From assembly GCA_032622095.1 (NCBI GenBank), contig CP136062.1:199029887-199093886 (forward strand): a DNA stretch of 64,000 nt. Reading direction: 5' to 3'. The stretch is from Siphonodentalium dalli (lineage: Eukaryota > Mollusca > Scaphopoda > Gadilida > Siphonodentaliidae). Below, piece by piece: positions 1-12,232 of this stretch; within the stretch, counting starts at the first letter, position 1; each line of letters opens with the position of its first letter. The notes beneath the pieces were generated by a model. That model was not told the origin of the DNA. It did not search any database and saw only the letters and a program-made list of their open reading frames with translations. The position numbers and the translations under genes were made by a program.

Positions 1-3000
1 ACTGGTTTTGCCTCTGCACTCTGCACTCACGGCGAACTTTAGACAGAATTTTCTAAGTCGAACGTCCATTTGTTTACCTTTCGAAAGACATTCAAACAGA
101 CATTCAAATATATGCTTCTGGCCCAATTATAGGGCCCGTTTCGGGTGCCATGGGCGTACCCGGATGTGTAACGAATGAACATCATCGGCATATCATAATG
201 CTTGCAGTTTGTGAGATAATGGGGGTGATAAAATATTTGGGAATATCGCTGTGAAGTTGGACGGACGTTGGACGTTCGTGGACATTCGCGACACGGTCTG
301 TTTTCAATGAAATACCATAGACTCGCATTTGTTGATATTACTAACAGCTGCCTTGTGCCCACACAACTCTTATTTAAAAAAATCACCCTCCTTGCAAACA
401 TATTTCCATGCAAATAATCAAATTGTTGAATGTCCACGAACGTCCAACGTCCGTCTAACTTCACAGCACAATTTCCAAAAAAAAAAAAAAACGCAGTTTC
501 CAGTTTGCACCAGGAGACTTCTCTTGACCTAATTCGCGCTCTCAAACAGACAAATTAAAAAAAAAAAATTAAGACAATTTTCCGAATGTTTTTTACTTTG
601 AAAAACATTGGACGTTGGACGTTCAACACTGTGGATCTAAAATGGGGTTACCGGCAGGTGACTCGAATCGCACATATATAGGCACAGGTAGAACCGCTTT
701 GTTTCGGTCCAAGCGGTATTGCGTGGGAATAAGCTATGCTCCATAGGATTTCCCTACCGAAATTTCAAGGTTATTGATCCACTGGTTTTGCCTCTACCCT
801 CTGCACTCACGGCGAACTTTAGACAGAATTTTCTAAGTCGAACGTCCATTTGTTTACCTTTCGAAAGACATTCAAACAGACATTCAAATATATGATTCTG
901 GCCCAATTATAGGGCCCGTTTCGGGTGCCATGGGCGTACCCGGATGTGTAACGAATGAAAATCATCGGCATATCATAATGCTTGCAGTTTGTGAGATAAT
1001 GGGGGTGATCAAATATTTGGGAATATCGCTGTGAAGTTGGACGGACGTTGGACGTTCGTGGACATTCAACAATTTGATTATTTGCATGGAAATATGTTTG
1101 CAAGGAGGGTGATTTTTTTAAATAAGAGTTGTGTGGGCACAAGGCAGCTGTTAGTCATATCAACAAATGCGAGTCTATGGTATTTCATTGAAAACAGACC
1201 GTGTCGCGAATGTCCACGAACGTCCAACGTCCGTCCAACTTCACAGCGATATTCCCAAATATTTGATCACCCCCATTATCTCACAAACTGCAAGCATTAT
1301 GATATGCCGATTATTTTCATTCGTTACACATCCGGGTACGCCCATGGCACCCGAAACGGGCCCTATAATTGGGCCAGAAGCATATATTTTAATGTCTGTT
1401 TGAATGTCTTTCGAAAGGTAAACAAATGGACGTTCGACTTAGAAAATTCTGTCTAAAGTTCGCCGTGAGTGCAGAGGGTAGAGGCAAAACCAGTGGATCA
1501 ATAACCTTGAAATTTCAGTAGGGAAATCCTATGGAGCATAGATTATTCCCACGCAATACCGCTTGAACCGAAACAGAGCGGTTCTACCTGTGTACACATT
1601 TGAATTTCAGTTTGAATGTTTTTCAAAGGGGAAAGGAACATTCGGAAAATTATGTAAACAAATAAAAGTTTAAAATTTGTGAACTGGAGAGCGCGAATTA
1701 GGTCTAGAGAAGTCTCCTTGTGCAAACTGGAAACTTTTTTCTTTTTTTTTTGTGGAAATTGTGCTGTGAAGTTAGACGGACATTGGGCGTTCGTGGACAT
1801 TCAACAATTTGATTATTTGCATGGAAATATGTTTGCAAGGAGGGTGATTTTTTTAAACAAGAGTTGTGTGGGCACAAGGCAGCTGTTATTCATATCAACA
1901 AATGCGAGTCTATGGTATTTCATTGAAAACAGACCGTGTCGCGAATGTCCACGAACGTCCAACGTCCGTCCAACTTCACAGCGATATTCCCAAATATTTG
2001 ATCACCCCCATTATCTCACAAACTGCAAGCATTGTGATATGCCGATGATTTTCATTCGTTACACATCCGGGTACGCCCATGGCACCCGAAACGGGCCCTA
2101 TAATTGGGCCAGAAGCATATATTTGAATGTCTGTTTGAATGTCTTTCGAAAGGTAAACAAATGGACGTTCGACTTAGAAAATTCTGTCTAAAGTTCGCCG
2201 TGAGTGCAGAGGGTATATAGAGGCAAAACCAGTGGATCAATAACCTTGAAATTTCAGTAGGGAAATCCTATGGAGCATAGATTATTCCCACGCAATACCG
2301 CTTGGACCGAAACAGAGCGGTTCTACCTGTGTACACATTTGAATTTCAGTTTGAATGTTTTTCAAAGGGGAAAGGAACATTCGGAAAATTATGTAAACAA
2401 ATAAAAGTTTAAAATTTGTGAACTGGAGAGCGCGAATTAGGTCTAGAGAAGTCTCCTTGTGCAAACTGGAAACTGCGTTTTTTTTTTTGGTGGAAATTGT
2501 GCTGTGAAGTTAGACGGACGTTGGACGGTCGTGGACATTCAACAATTTGATTATTTGCATGGAAATATGTTTGCAAGGAGGGTGATTTTTTTAAATAAGA
2601 GTTGTGTGGGCACAAGGCAGCTGTTAGTCATATCAACAAATGCGAGTCTATGGTATTTCATTGAAAACAGACCGTGTCGCGAATGTCCACGAACGTCCAA
2701 CGTCCGTCCAACTTCACAGCGATATTCCCAAATATTTGATCACCCCCATTATCTCACAAACTGCAAGCATTATGATATGCCGATTATTTTCATTCGTTAC
2801 ACATCCGGGTACGCCCATGGCACCCGAAACGGGCCCTATAATTGGGCCAGAAGCATATATTTGAATGTCTGTTTGAATGTCTTTCGAAAGGTAAACAAAT
2901 GGACGTTCGACTTAGAAAATTCTGTCTAAAGTTCGCCGTGAGTGCAGAGGGTAGAGGCAAAACCAGTGGATCAATAACCTTGAAATTTCAGTAGGGAAAT

Positions 3001-3850
3001 CCTATGGAGCATAGATTATTCCCACGCAATACCGCTTGAACCGAAACAGAGCGGTTCTACCTGTGTACACATTTGAATTTCAGTTTGAATGTTTTTCAAA
3101 GGGGAAAGGAACATTCGGAAAATTATGTAAACAAATAAAAGTTTAAAATTTGTGAACTGGAGAGCGCGAATTAGGTCTAGAGAAGTCTCCTTGTGCAAAC
3201 TGGAAACTTTTTTTTTTTTTTTTTGTGGAAATTGTGCTGTGAAGTTAGACGGACGTTGGGCGTTCGTGGACATTCAACAATTTGATTATTTGCATGGAAA
3301 TATGTTTGCAAGGAGGGTGATTTTTTTAAACAAGAGTTGTGTGGGCACAAGGCAGCTGTTAGTCATATCAACAAATGCGAGTCTATGGTATTTCATTGAA
3401 AACAGACCGTGTCGCGAATGTCCACGAACGTCCAACGTCCGTCCAACTTCACAGCGATATTCCCAAATATTTGATCACCCCCATTATCTCACAAACTGCA
3501 AGCATTATGATATGCCGATGATTTTCATTCGTTACACATCCGGGTACGCCCATGGCACCCGAAACGGGCCCTATAATTGGGCCAGAAACATATATTTGAA
3601 TGTCTGTTTGAATGTCTTTCGAAAGGTAAACAAATGGACGTTCGACTTAGAAAATTCTGTCTAAAGTTCGCCGTGAATGCAGAGGGTAGAGGCAAAACCA
3701 GTGGATCAATAACCTTGAAATTTCGGTAGGGAAATCCTATGGAGCATAGATTATTCCCACGCAATACCGCTTGGACCGAAACAAAGCGGTTCTACCTGTG
3801 CCTATATATGTGCGATTCGATTCAGCTGCAAATAAGCGGTTTTAAGATCG
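1..3850. repeat. Tandem and inverted array of ~735-780 bp units
   Basis: Five near-identical units. The first (about 1-780) is in minus orientation. At 781-1500 a minus-oriented half unit meets a plus-oriented unit, forming a fold-back. Three plus units follow, anchored by the same 'gaactggagagcgcgaatta' at 1681, 2420 and 3154, so the period is 739 then 734 bp. Each unit holds a 37-bp motif in inverted pairs (251-287 with 428-464; 1031-1067 with 1207-1243) flanking a ~139-bp cassette. Open frames of 140-170 codons recur in the copies in both orientations, but they contain a poly-T-encoded Phe run and resemble no family I know. I treat the array as non-coding satellite-like or transposon-derived DNA. 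Confidence 0.85.
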
Positions 3851-4060
3851 TTGTTGTTGAACGTCCAATGTCAAACCAACTTCACAGTAATTTTCATCTG
3901 CAAATATGCGGATTTTATATCGTTTTTGTTGAACGTCCAACGTCCAATGTCAAACCAACTTCACACTAATTTTCATCTGGAAATATCCGGATTTTATATC
4001 GTTTTTGTTGAACGTCCAACGTCCAACGTCCAATGTCAAACCAACTTCACACACCTTATT
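3840..4060. repeat. Short tandem repeat at the edge of the array
   Basis: Three diverged copies of a ~70-80 bp unit ('tgttgaacgtccaa...tgtcaaaccaacttcac') carry one, two then three copies of the 9-10 bp submotif 'acgtccaacg'. The submotif is the same sequence that builds the 37-bp inverted motif of the large array, so this tract probably derives from its end. Confidence 0.75.
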
Positions 4061-6332
4061 TTATTTTATTATCTATATATTAAATTATATTGACATTTTT
4101 TTTATTATTTAAACACAAATATATTTGTCACGCAAAAAAAAAGAGTGTATGTTTCCGATAATGGAGCGAAAAAAATAGGGTAGGTACAGCCTTCATAATT
4201 GGCTACGGCAATCAGCATTCAATGCCGAAGCAATTTACTGAAGCAAACTAGGCCACGGCATATTGTTGCCGTTGCGTATTGCCGAAGCCAAACAATCTGA
4301 ATTAAGAGGGCTGTAGGGGGAGATTCCCACTTCGCCGAATTGTGTGGATTTCGGGTCAGGTGTGACTAATCCGTTCTTCAAACAGATGCCGCTAAGTATG
4401 TGTTGAGGTTATGTAGCTGGGGTAGTTTAGAGTTTTTTGGGCTGATTTGTGTTTTCGGTGGTTTCAGATACGACAATTTTAGATACTTTGAATTGAACAT
4501 TTTGATTTATTTTAAGAGTTAAGATAATATATAGAACAGAACGAATAACATAATGTACAGTAATGTACAGAACCATCCCATCGATATGAAGTCTGGTGTG
4601 TAATGACCATGTATTTACAGCTGACTTTTCAAGATGGGTGTCCAACCCGTGGTCCGATTTCTAACAGTGGGTTGGCTGATGGCCAGTTATTGAATGGCAC
4701 TGTTAAAGTCATCACTTCCGGTTTTTTCGTTCATCAAAATCTAGTCTGGCCTCCACACAAATCTGAGAATACCAAGTGCTATGATTGTAGAACAGTTCCG
4801 TGCTATCTTAAATACTATTTAATCAACCACGTTAACTGGTGGATTCATTTGTGTCTCAATAGAAATATGCATTTTTTCAAGACTGATGACAATAATCAAA
4901 TTGATCATCTCGACGATACAGACACCGTGAAATAACACCAACCGAAAGAACCAACCAAGAACATCAACATATTTAGCATTATACCTTCCAACGGCGCACA
5001 TACAACCCAACTAATAGAGCTATAAATATGACATGTACGTTCAATACCGTACCGAATCAACACAGATATATCTATTGGCCTATCATATATGTAAAGATAA
5101 GATAAAGATAAGTTTATTGACAATCAAGTCACCTTCACAGGTAGAGTAATTTAGATAAAACAGACAAACAACAAGTAAACAAATAGATGGACAGAACATA
5201 TGAGAAAGTATTGATTGAAGTTGATTGGTGAAATAAAGTGATAAAAACTTGCTTAATCTTCATGTCCAACAGTCATCAGATATAGGATAAGGCATTAATG
5301 GCCCTACATATGTAGATTTTGTGATCCGTCAGTTAGTGAGTCAGTAACTCAGTTTATAATTTATTGCCCAATATCGTGCATCTATCAATTCGGTCGATTT
5401 ATCTCGATATGCGGAGCGCGCAGACTCTCCTTTCTTGTGCTTTTACTCAACGATGTTAAATTTTATGATTTAGCCTTGTGTCATTTCGTTTTCAAGTAGA
5501 TTTAATCTTGATTTTTAATTTAGATCCATTGTTTTCGAAAAACGTGCTATCAACCCGGAAGTCAGTGTTCGTGTTAGTTAATGTCATTCTAACAAAGCGC
5601 GGGTTGATGTCGAGGGGCGGAGCTTAATCTTAAATTAAGATGGCCACAGCTGTTATCATACGTCTATTGGAACAAGACGTCTGTCAATCAAAACTAGGCT
5701 TAAGGCGACGTGATGCATAGACCTTGCATCTATTTTTAACTTAGTCCTTGCGTCATGAGCGAGTTCACGTCGCTTCAAAGTTCAAATAGTGAGCAAATAG
5801 ATTGAAACAGGAGAATTAAAAAACAGAAGAGCATATCATTTAACTAATTGGATTTGGTACCCAATTGTCAACAAAACATCGCATCACCAATAACGAGCAA
5901 GATGTCATTTCCGGCAATTTTGCATAATTTGTGTTGAAATGTGACCACATTTTGCGAAGCTTGCCGAAGGTAAATTGACACAGGACGGGGGTTGGTTCTA
6001 AATTATTCAAAGTGTAAATATTGAAAACGACAAGACAAAACAAAACTTTATGTAGCGTAGGCTATATTCACATACACCATAGAACTAAATGCAAGTTTGT
6101 GCTTGAGATTAATATTTAAATGATGAAAAATTAAAGATGTAGACTGTAGTATATATTCATATGGCTCACCACACAGCGGAATTTTATGAAGCTATTTTTA
6201 TTTGCTTTTTATTTTAATAGTTTATTTAGTTTTTTATTCTATACATAATACATTTATTCGAGCTCAGATGAAGTATGGGAATATTTTTTTTATTTGTGCT
6301 TCAGCAAAAGTCATTTGCGCTGAACCATATGG
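4061..6332. other. Unannotated stretch
   Basis: I see no gene, RNA or clear repeat here. A 110-codon open frame at 4603-4935 has no recognisable domain and no convincing splice context. The sequence is AT-rich. Confidence 0.5.
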
Positions 6333-7072
6333 GAGGCCAAATTCACATTGAATAATCAATTGCTCTTAAGAGAAGTTGATTCGCTGAAGCGCAAGTACCA
6401 CATATTACGCTTAAAGTTAAACGTAATTGTATCTACTAATAGTACCGTACTATCTAACCTATCCATAAACTATTGGCATAACCCGGTGTATTTTAAAGTA
6501 CTTTTGCACATATTTGGGCCATTACTATGGTCATATAGCATGCATGTGGCGTCACTTCACGAGGGATTGCTTAACTCATACATGTATGGTGTACTTATTG
6601 ACTTCAATCAGGGAAAACCCCTATCTTCATATTATCAAATCCCTGTGCCAAAAATTGGTGTCTCATTCCTGCAGATTTGGTGTCTCAGTCCTCGAGCTTT
6701 AGTATTTTTATTAAATCAGCATCTTTTGCACAGATCTATAGTATTTCCATGGTCATATAGCGTGAATATGTGGGGTCACTGAGCCTACCGAGGGCTTGGT
6801 TCCCTCATATGGTGTGCCTCTACATTTTAAAATTGAAGAAAATCAAAGTCGCCCCGACTAATACAGAAGGTAATATAATGCTATCACGAGTCACCTCAAC
6901 TAATACAGAATATACTATAATGCTATCACGAGTCGCCCCGACTAAAACAGAAGGTAATGTTATCACGAGTCAGCCAGTTAGATAAGGAAGTTAGGCTAGC
7001 TAGCTCCCTACCCATCCAAACCAATGAAAACAAGAGGTGGTATGTCAATATGAGTTAGGGTTAAGTTATGGA

Positions 7073-7229
7073 TAAACCTATTTATTCACCAGGGGTGTTT
7101 CGTTACATATAACAATGAAGAGTAATTATTGCACTTAACTTTACTTATGCATAATTATTTGCGCTTAAGCACAATTCATGGTTATATGTAACTAAACACC
7201 CCTGGTGCATAAATAGGTTTATCCATAAC
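7073..7229. mobile_element. Small palindromic element nested in the fold-back
   Basis: Arms of ~49 bp (7073-7121 and 7181-7229) are near-perfect reverse complements, beginning 'gttatggataaacctattta'. The loop carries 'taattatttgcgcttaagca', matching the motif of the host fold-back. It is MITE-like; I see no clear target duplication. Confidence 0.75.
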
Positions 7230-7235
7230 TCAACC

Positions 7236-7737
7236 TTAAAGGCACGTGAGGCCTTAGTTGTCGAAAATATTCATATTTGTTCCAATCACCGTAAACAGAA
7301 AAACATTAAAACGCATACAGTTTCGTTCATATATACCATGACCATCGCGTAAACAGCATGATATCATAAAGATTTACTATATTTTACCTCAGCAAGAGCC
7401 TGATTGTGTTACAGAAGACAGCACAATGCTGCTGGCTAATTACACACAAATGGCATAAACGCTCTTTATTTGTTCCATATCAGGAATTCACCAACAAAGA
7501 ACGCTCTTTATGTTTACCATCATAATATAAACAAACACCAGAAAAGTAACTTTTTATGCTTTTGTTTACATAACAATGGTCAAATATGTGACAATAACAT
7601 ACTGTTTATGCGATATTTCTTATTTGTATACGGACAAAGTATGTCTACATTGTGTTGTTCTTTCTGTTTGTGGCGGTTTTTGACGGGTGGAAATATTTTC
7701 ACAGGATACCCACCGCCAAGGCCAACCGTACCTTTAA
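7236..7737 (+). mobile_element. TTAA-bounded MITE, family A copy 1
   Basis: A 502-bp element bounded by TTAA on both sides (7236-7239 and 7734-7737). Terminal inverted repeats start AGGCACGTGAGGCCTT on the left and AGGTACGGTTGGCCTT on the reversed right. Copies 2 and 3 lie at 23752-24245 (inverted) and 50811-51313. TTAA duplication with an AGG terminus fits a Kolobok- or piggyBac-mobilised MITE; the superfamily is inferred. It contains a pair of ACGCTCTTTA motifs (7459 and 7501). Confidence 0.88.
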
Positions 7738-8280
7738 CTCTTATTGACATATCTCTTCATTGGTTTGAATGGGTAGGGAGATAGCCTAACTTCTTTATCA
7801 AAATGATAATTTGATTTTCTTAAATGTTCGTGTATACAGGTACACCATACGAGGGAAACAAGTTCTCAGTGACACCACATTCACACTATATGACCATGGA
7901 AATACTATATATCTGTGCAAGAGATGCGGATTTAATAAAAATACCAGAGCTCGAGGAGTGAGATACCAAAGCTCCAGGAATGAAACATCAATTTTTTGGG
8001 ACAGGGATGCTGTTAATATGAAAATAGTCCACCCCCCCTGATTTTTCAATAAGTACACCATATGAGGTAAGCAAGCCCTCGTTAAGTGACACCACAGTCA
8101 GGCTAAATGTATATGACCATAGTAATGGCCCAAATCTGTGCAAAAATCCGTTTAAAAAAGTTAAATACAAAAATACTATAGAGTTCCAGAAATTAGCCCC
8201 ATGCTCCTCTTGTGTTGCTAGGTGATACACCATGTTGTGCCAATTAATAGTTTATGGCAAGGTTTATGATAGTAGTTACA

Positions 8281-8570
8281 ATTATGCTTAAGCGAAATTA
8301 ATTGCACTAAGCGCAATTCATTACGCTTAAGCGCAATTCATTACGCTTAAGCGCAATTCATAATTCCCTATTTGTGCTTACGCACAATATGTGGTATTTG
8401 CACTTGCAAATAAGCGCAATTATTTGCACTTAAGCGTTTCAATTTGGCCTCCCATATATGTGCAATCAATTGCGCTTAAGCAATCAATTGTATTTGTGCT
8501 TTTTAAAAGAGTAATTATTTGCACTCAATTCAGCATAATTATTTGCACCTATTGCTTAAGCGAAATTCAT
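8281..8570. repeat. Degenerate CGCTTAAGCGCAAT repeats
   Basis: The right arm of the fold-back carries a dense run of short units based on 'gcgcttaagcgcaatt' and its partial inverses, varied by substitution. Similar runs occur at about 6350-6420, 7140-7175 and 63470-63595. Each unit is partly self-complementary around the CTTAAG core. Confidence 0.8.
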
Positions 8571-8590
8571 TATTAAATGAATTTGGCCTC

Positions 8591-10572
8591 ACATACCAAC
8601 ATACCTCCATACCTGTGTTTTGGGTTACATGATCTAAAATAATTAGGGTGGGTAGTTAGGTTGTTTTTTTTTCTTCAAAATATTTTTTATTCTAAATTCA
8701 ATTGGGTCATTGGCAATTCACCATAGAAAGCTTCACCATTCAGATTAATTGATAGGTTCAATACTAAATATTGTTTTCTTGGAATTATTTAAAACTTCAA
8801 ATTTTACAGCTAGGAGAGGTTTGAAAATGGGTAAGATACCTTTCGATGACATTTCCACTGAAAACAAAATTTATCCGTGTCTACATCCAATAAAAAGTTG
8901 TGGGTGGGCACAATTTTCTCAGTATTGTAGGGAAATCCTAAACAGTTTTGTTTGCCTTATATAGTCCCGACACGGCGAGAACAATTCATTTTTACCGAGA
9001 AAACATTGTCTGAATCATTTTTGTGGCGAGAAATTCACTCTTTCTGCGAAAACATTGTTTGAGTCAAGCTCGGGGGAGAGGGGGGGGGGGGTGGATGTCC
9101 AGGATTTATGAGCATAGAAATTAGAATATATATAATTTATTCATTATTGGTCAGAAAAACACACAAAAGTACATATATTTTTTCACTAAAGTTAAACTCT
9201 CTGCAAATCGAGCTACATCACCACTCACTTTTCCATTTCCTACCAACACAATCATATTCATGCACTCTAAAATATCGTAGGTCAGTTTCAACATTCATTT
9301 TCATGATTTGATTGAAGTTGAAGACGAAACTGTTTGCAAGGCAAAACAGTCTAAATTTAAAATTATCCCCCAAAAAAGTTTCAATACTTTTTCAACAATA
9401 TTTTACCATTTTAATATATGCATAATTAAATCACCAATGTATTACTAAAACTAGTTTATATATTTGTCGATATTGACAGCTCAACATAGTAATAAAGTCA
9501 TATTAATATTTAATAGTAATTTAAAATTTGCTTTATTCACCGTATCAACTTTTCCACGATTCGTGCTACGTAAACGAAGCGTCATTGACGACCGCATTGC
9601 TGACTTGTTTGGGCATTTCCGGCGTCTAAAAATATCGCGTCTCAAGATATGTCACGCGATGACGTAGCCTTAAGCATCGCATCAAAACCCGCTTACCTTC
9701 CCCGATGGTCTTCCGAAACAACGAAAGAGCTCAAACCGCCCATAACATGGAATATATGGCCGCTGCTATCTCTTAACTCATTCTGGAGACATTTTACTTC
9801 CGATCCATTGGAATTGACCCCCCCCGATGGACAATTTAAACCAGGAAACAGGGGGGGGGGCATATATTTAATCAGATCGAGATCTTTCGACATAATTCAA
9901 TGAACCTTGTCAATTCAATGAAACGTGGTTATGGTCATGGGAAATTATTGGGGGTACTGTGGGCCATGGTCGAACGACTCCCTGGGGTAGCAATGGCGGT
10001 CCTCAACCCTGGTTAAGTGGTCCTACTAATTTGCCATGGTGTTGGTTGGGGCCTGATGAACTGCTAGGTAAATTCAGAACGTAAATTAGTTAAAGCTGCA
10101 CATAGTGTTTGGAACTCAGATTCTACAAACCTTAATACACCATGAACACTTTAGCGGTCTAATTGAAAATTGAAAGTTCTTATGAAGACAAAACATAAAT
10201 TTGTTTTTCTTTATCACCATTGTTGTTGCTAAAGAAATCCCATTTTTTGGACAATGTTCAAGGTAATCTCTAGTATAGCTGCTTCGTCTTGCTTTTAAGT
10301 TGAACGGTCTCTGCTATAATTTTCTGAACACTATGCGTGTCTAACTATTTTATAATTAAATGTCACAAGTAGAAAGTAGGCCAGAGCATGGAAGAGTCAC
10401 GCTCTTCCAGGTCTTGGATTGAGAGATTGATTGCATGTATTTTGTCTCTTCCTCCTTTGTTATTCTTTCTCATAAAAAAACAAAACAAAAAAACAAAACA
10501 AAAAAACAATCAGAATGTTAGGAAACTATCAGGATAATTTTAGCTATCGCAATATACACGTAAGACATGTTC
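8591..10572. other. Unannotated stretch
   Basis: No supported gene. Contains G-runs at about 9073-9090 and 9850-9859 and an A-rich (CAAAA)n-like tract at about 10477-10508. Open frames here have no recognisable domain. Confidence 0.5.
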
Positions 10573-11038
10573 TTAACCCTTTCAGTGCCAGGTCCGATTT
10601 TTGTATCAACCCATATACCCTGTGCCAATGCATTCTTATATATGCGAGTCGACCATAGGTCGCATCGCATATATAAGAGAATGCATTGGCCTAACAATTT
10701 TTCATCATTTGTTATTTTTTACAATTTTAATAATATTTTTCTTATATTCTTTAACAGACTTATTTTGTAGGTTCAGTGCCAGGGAATCTTACGTTTTTCA
10801 TGGGCATCAAAATTATTACTATGAATACTTGGCGATAGTTTTGAGTTATAACATGCCCCTAAGGTTTTAACCAGTTTGTTTTAAAATTCGCTATAGCATG
10901 CTTAAGCTTACCCAAAAAAAATTCAACCCAAAAAAAAATAAAATCGGAAAATATATATATATTTTTAATTTATAGGGCCGATTTTACTGACCGTAAATTA
11001 GGGCCGATGAGATCGGCCCCTGGCACTGAAAGGGTTAA
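10573..11038. mobile_element. TTAA-bounded MITE with hairpin core, locus 1
   Basis: Bounded by TTAA (10573-10576, 11035-11038) with inverted ends CCCTTTCAGTGCCAGG / CCTGGCACTGAAAGGG. The CCCTTT terminus after TTAA is typical of piggyBac-like elements. Inside, at about 10619-10700, is the hairpin core (CCAATGCATTCT...ATATATGCGA, loop, reverse complement) found in four other elements of this window, here present only as its left half. Confidence 0.88.
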
Positions 11039-12163
11039 TGCGTTTAAAATTTTAGCACGATCGGATTAACACAGGGGATGGATGGTATTCCATCAGGGGG
11101 GGGGGGGCTTACTTTTGTTTAGGTGTTTATGATAGAGTGCATCGTTACAGGGGGTTTCGCACAATTTCAGGAAGCTCCAGTCATGGAACGATTAAGACCA
11201 ATATGGAATGCGTCTCTCAGTATACAAGGCAAAACGCCCATAAAACCTAAATACGGTCACAAAGCGGGGAATATCGTAGCGCGTGTTAACAGTACCATGG
11301 ACACTGTACACACAAGCTTCACCGGTTATTGACCGCATTTAGGCCCTATCTGCGTTTGGTTTTAATTTTCACCCAGCGATCGGGATGATGAAACTGGTTG
11401 GTCGAGTAAAGCTCTGTTCAAGTGGGATCCAGCATGAAAGTGAGTGTATACAACTTGAGGATCAAGACCAGTTATGGGCAGGAATCTTCCCAAAAGGCCG
11501 TGTGACATTCTGAACAAAATTGCGGTACGACAAATACCTCCGCTGACCGATGCATAGCGTATCGTGTCTGCACGATGCCTTAGTTGCGTCACACATGGTG
11601 CATAATGACGACCTTGCCACTGACTGACGCTTCTGTCGAAAGCCTAAATTGGGACAGATTTTAAACTCTTTGTGGGAAAGACTAAAACTCTTCAATACTA
11701 CGACCCATACCCAACTGTGTGAACGCCACGCAACGAAGCACAGCTCGTCATTAAAGAAACTGACAATGACGACACGAATCCAAGAAGAACTTGAGAACCT
11801 ATCTAACAAATACAAATCGGGTTTGTGGACCATTCGCCCATTGCACATAATTATGTAAGCATGCATGCAATCGTTATATATTTGAATGCAATGTTTGTTG
11901 TGGTTACTTCAAATATTGTGTGTTCAATATTTCAGTTGACCAATTCCCCATCAAAAACTCCGTAACCGGATCTTACACCTGATTTACAAGTGCTTTATCT
12001 CATATTGTCAAATGTTGGCATTGAAATAAGTCTTAATATAATTATATTGAGAACGGTAACGGCCAGGCTATAGTTTGTTTACCTGCCCCTCGCCAAGCGA
12101 TCTACATTTTGTACCCAAAATAGGATGTCAGAAATACTTCTTGAAACTTTAGGAAAATGAACC
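11039..12163. other. Downstream flank of the sulfotransferase gene
   Basis: No supported gene. A fragment at about 11165-11190 ('caggaagctccagtcatgga') matches the right terminus of the hairpin MITE at 15631-15650, so a piece of such an element is present. Confidence 0.5.
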
Positions 12164-12169
12164 TTTATT
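12164..12169 (-). promoter_or_regulatory. Polyadenylation signal AATAAA
   Basis: On the minus strand this reads AATAAA, about 64 nt past the sulfotransferase stop codon (12233-12235). The position is right for the 3' end of that gene. Confidence 0.7.
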
Positions 12170-12232
12170 TTCTGTGAATATATACTTAGTTCGATCGAGA
12201 AAGCGACCATCTTTTGTCCACCACTACTCGAT

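Larger units (their letters stand above)
6333..8590. mobile_element. Fold-back element, arms ~700-850 bp, with nested insertions
   Basis: The left arm (about 6333-7064) and right arm (about 7738-8590) are diverged reverse complements. Both ends carry 'gaggccaaattca', both contain clustered 'cgcttaagcgcaat' motifs, and the same conceptual peptide appears in opposite strands (6514-6780 plus; 7798-8230 minus). A short direct repeat of ~36 bp ('gtcgccccgactaatacaga') lies at 6848-6970. A third, partial copy of the arm lies at about 63070-63620. The interior is occupied by a small palindrome and a TTAA-bounded element listed separately. No transposase is visible, so it is non-autonomous. Confidence 0.75.

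Noticed and set aside
39-3664. Open frames of 100-170 codons in the first 3.7 kb as genes
   Set aside because: They occur in both strands of the same repeat units, include homopolymer-encoded runs and match no family; best explained as repeats.
3840-4060. Possible CRISPR-like array
   Set aside because: Only three diverged units, no unique spacers of constant length, and a eukaryotic context.
4603-4935. 110-codon plus-strand frame preceded by TTTACAG
   Set aside because: An acceptor-like TTTACAG alone is weak; no donor or domain could be identified.
7459-7510. GCTCTTTA motifs as histone 3' stem-loops
   Set aside because: The inverted half (AGAGCC) is missing, and no histone gene is nearby.
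11362-11866. Overlapping minus-strand frames of 76 and 134 codons
   Set aside because: No domain, no splice signals matching neighbours, low complexity of evidence.
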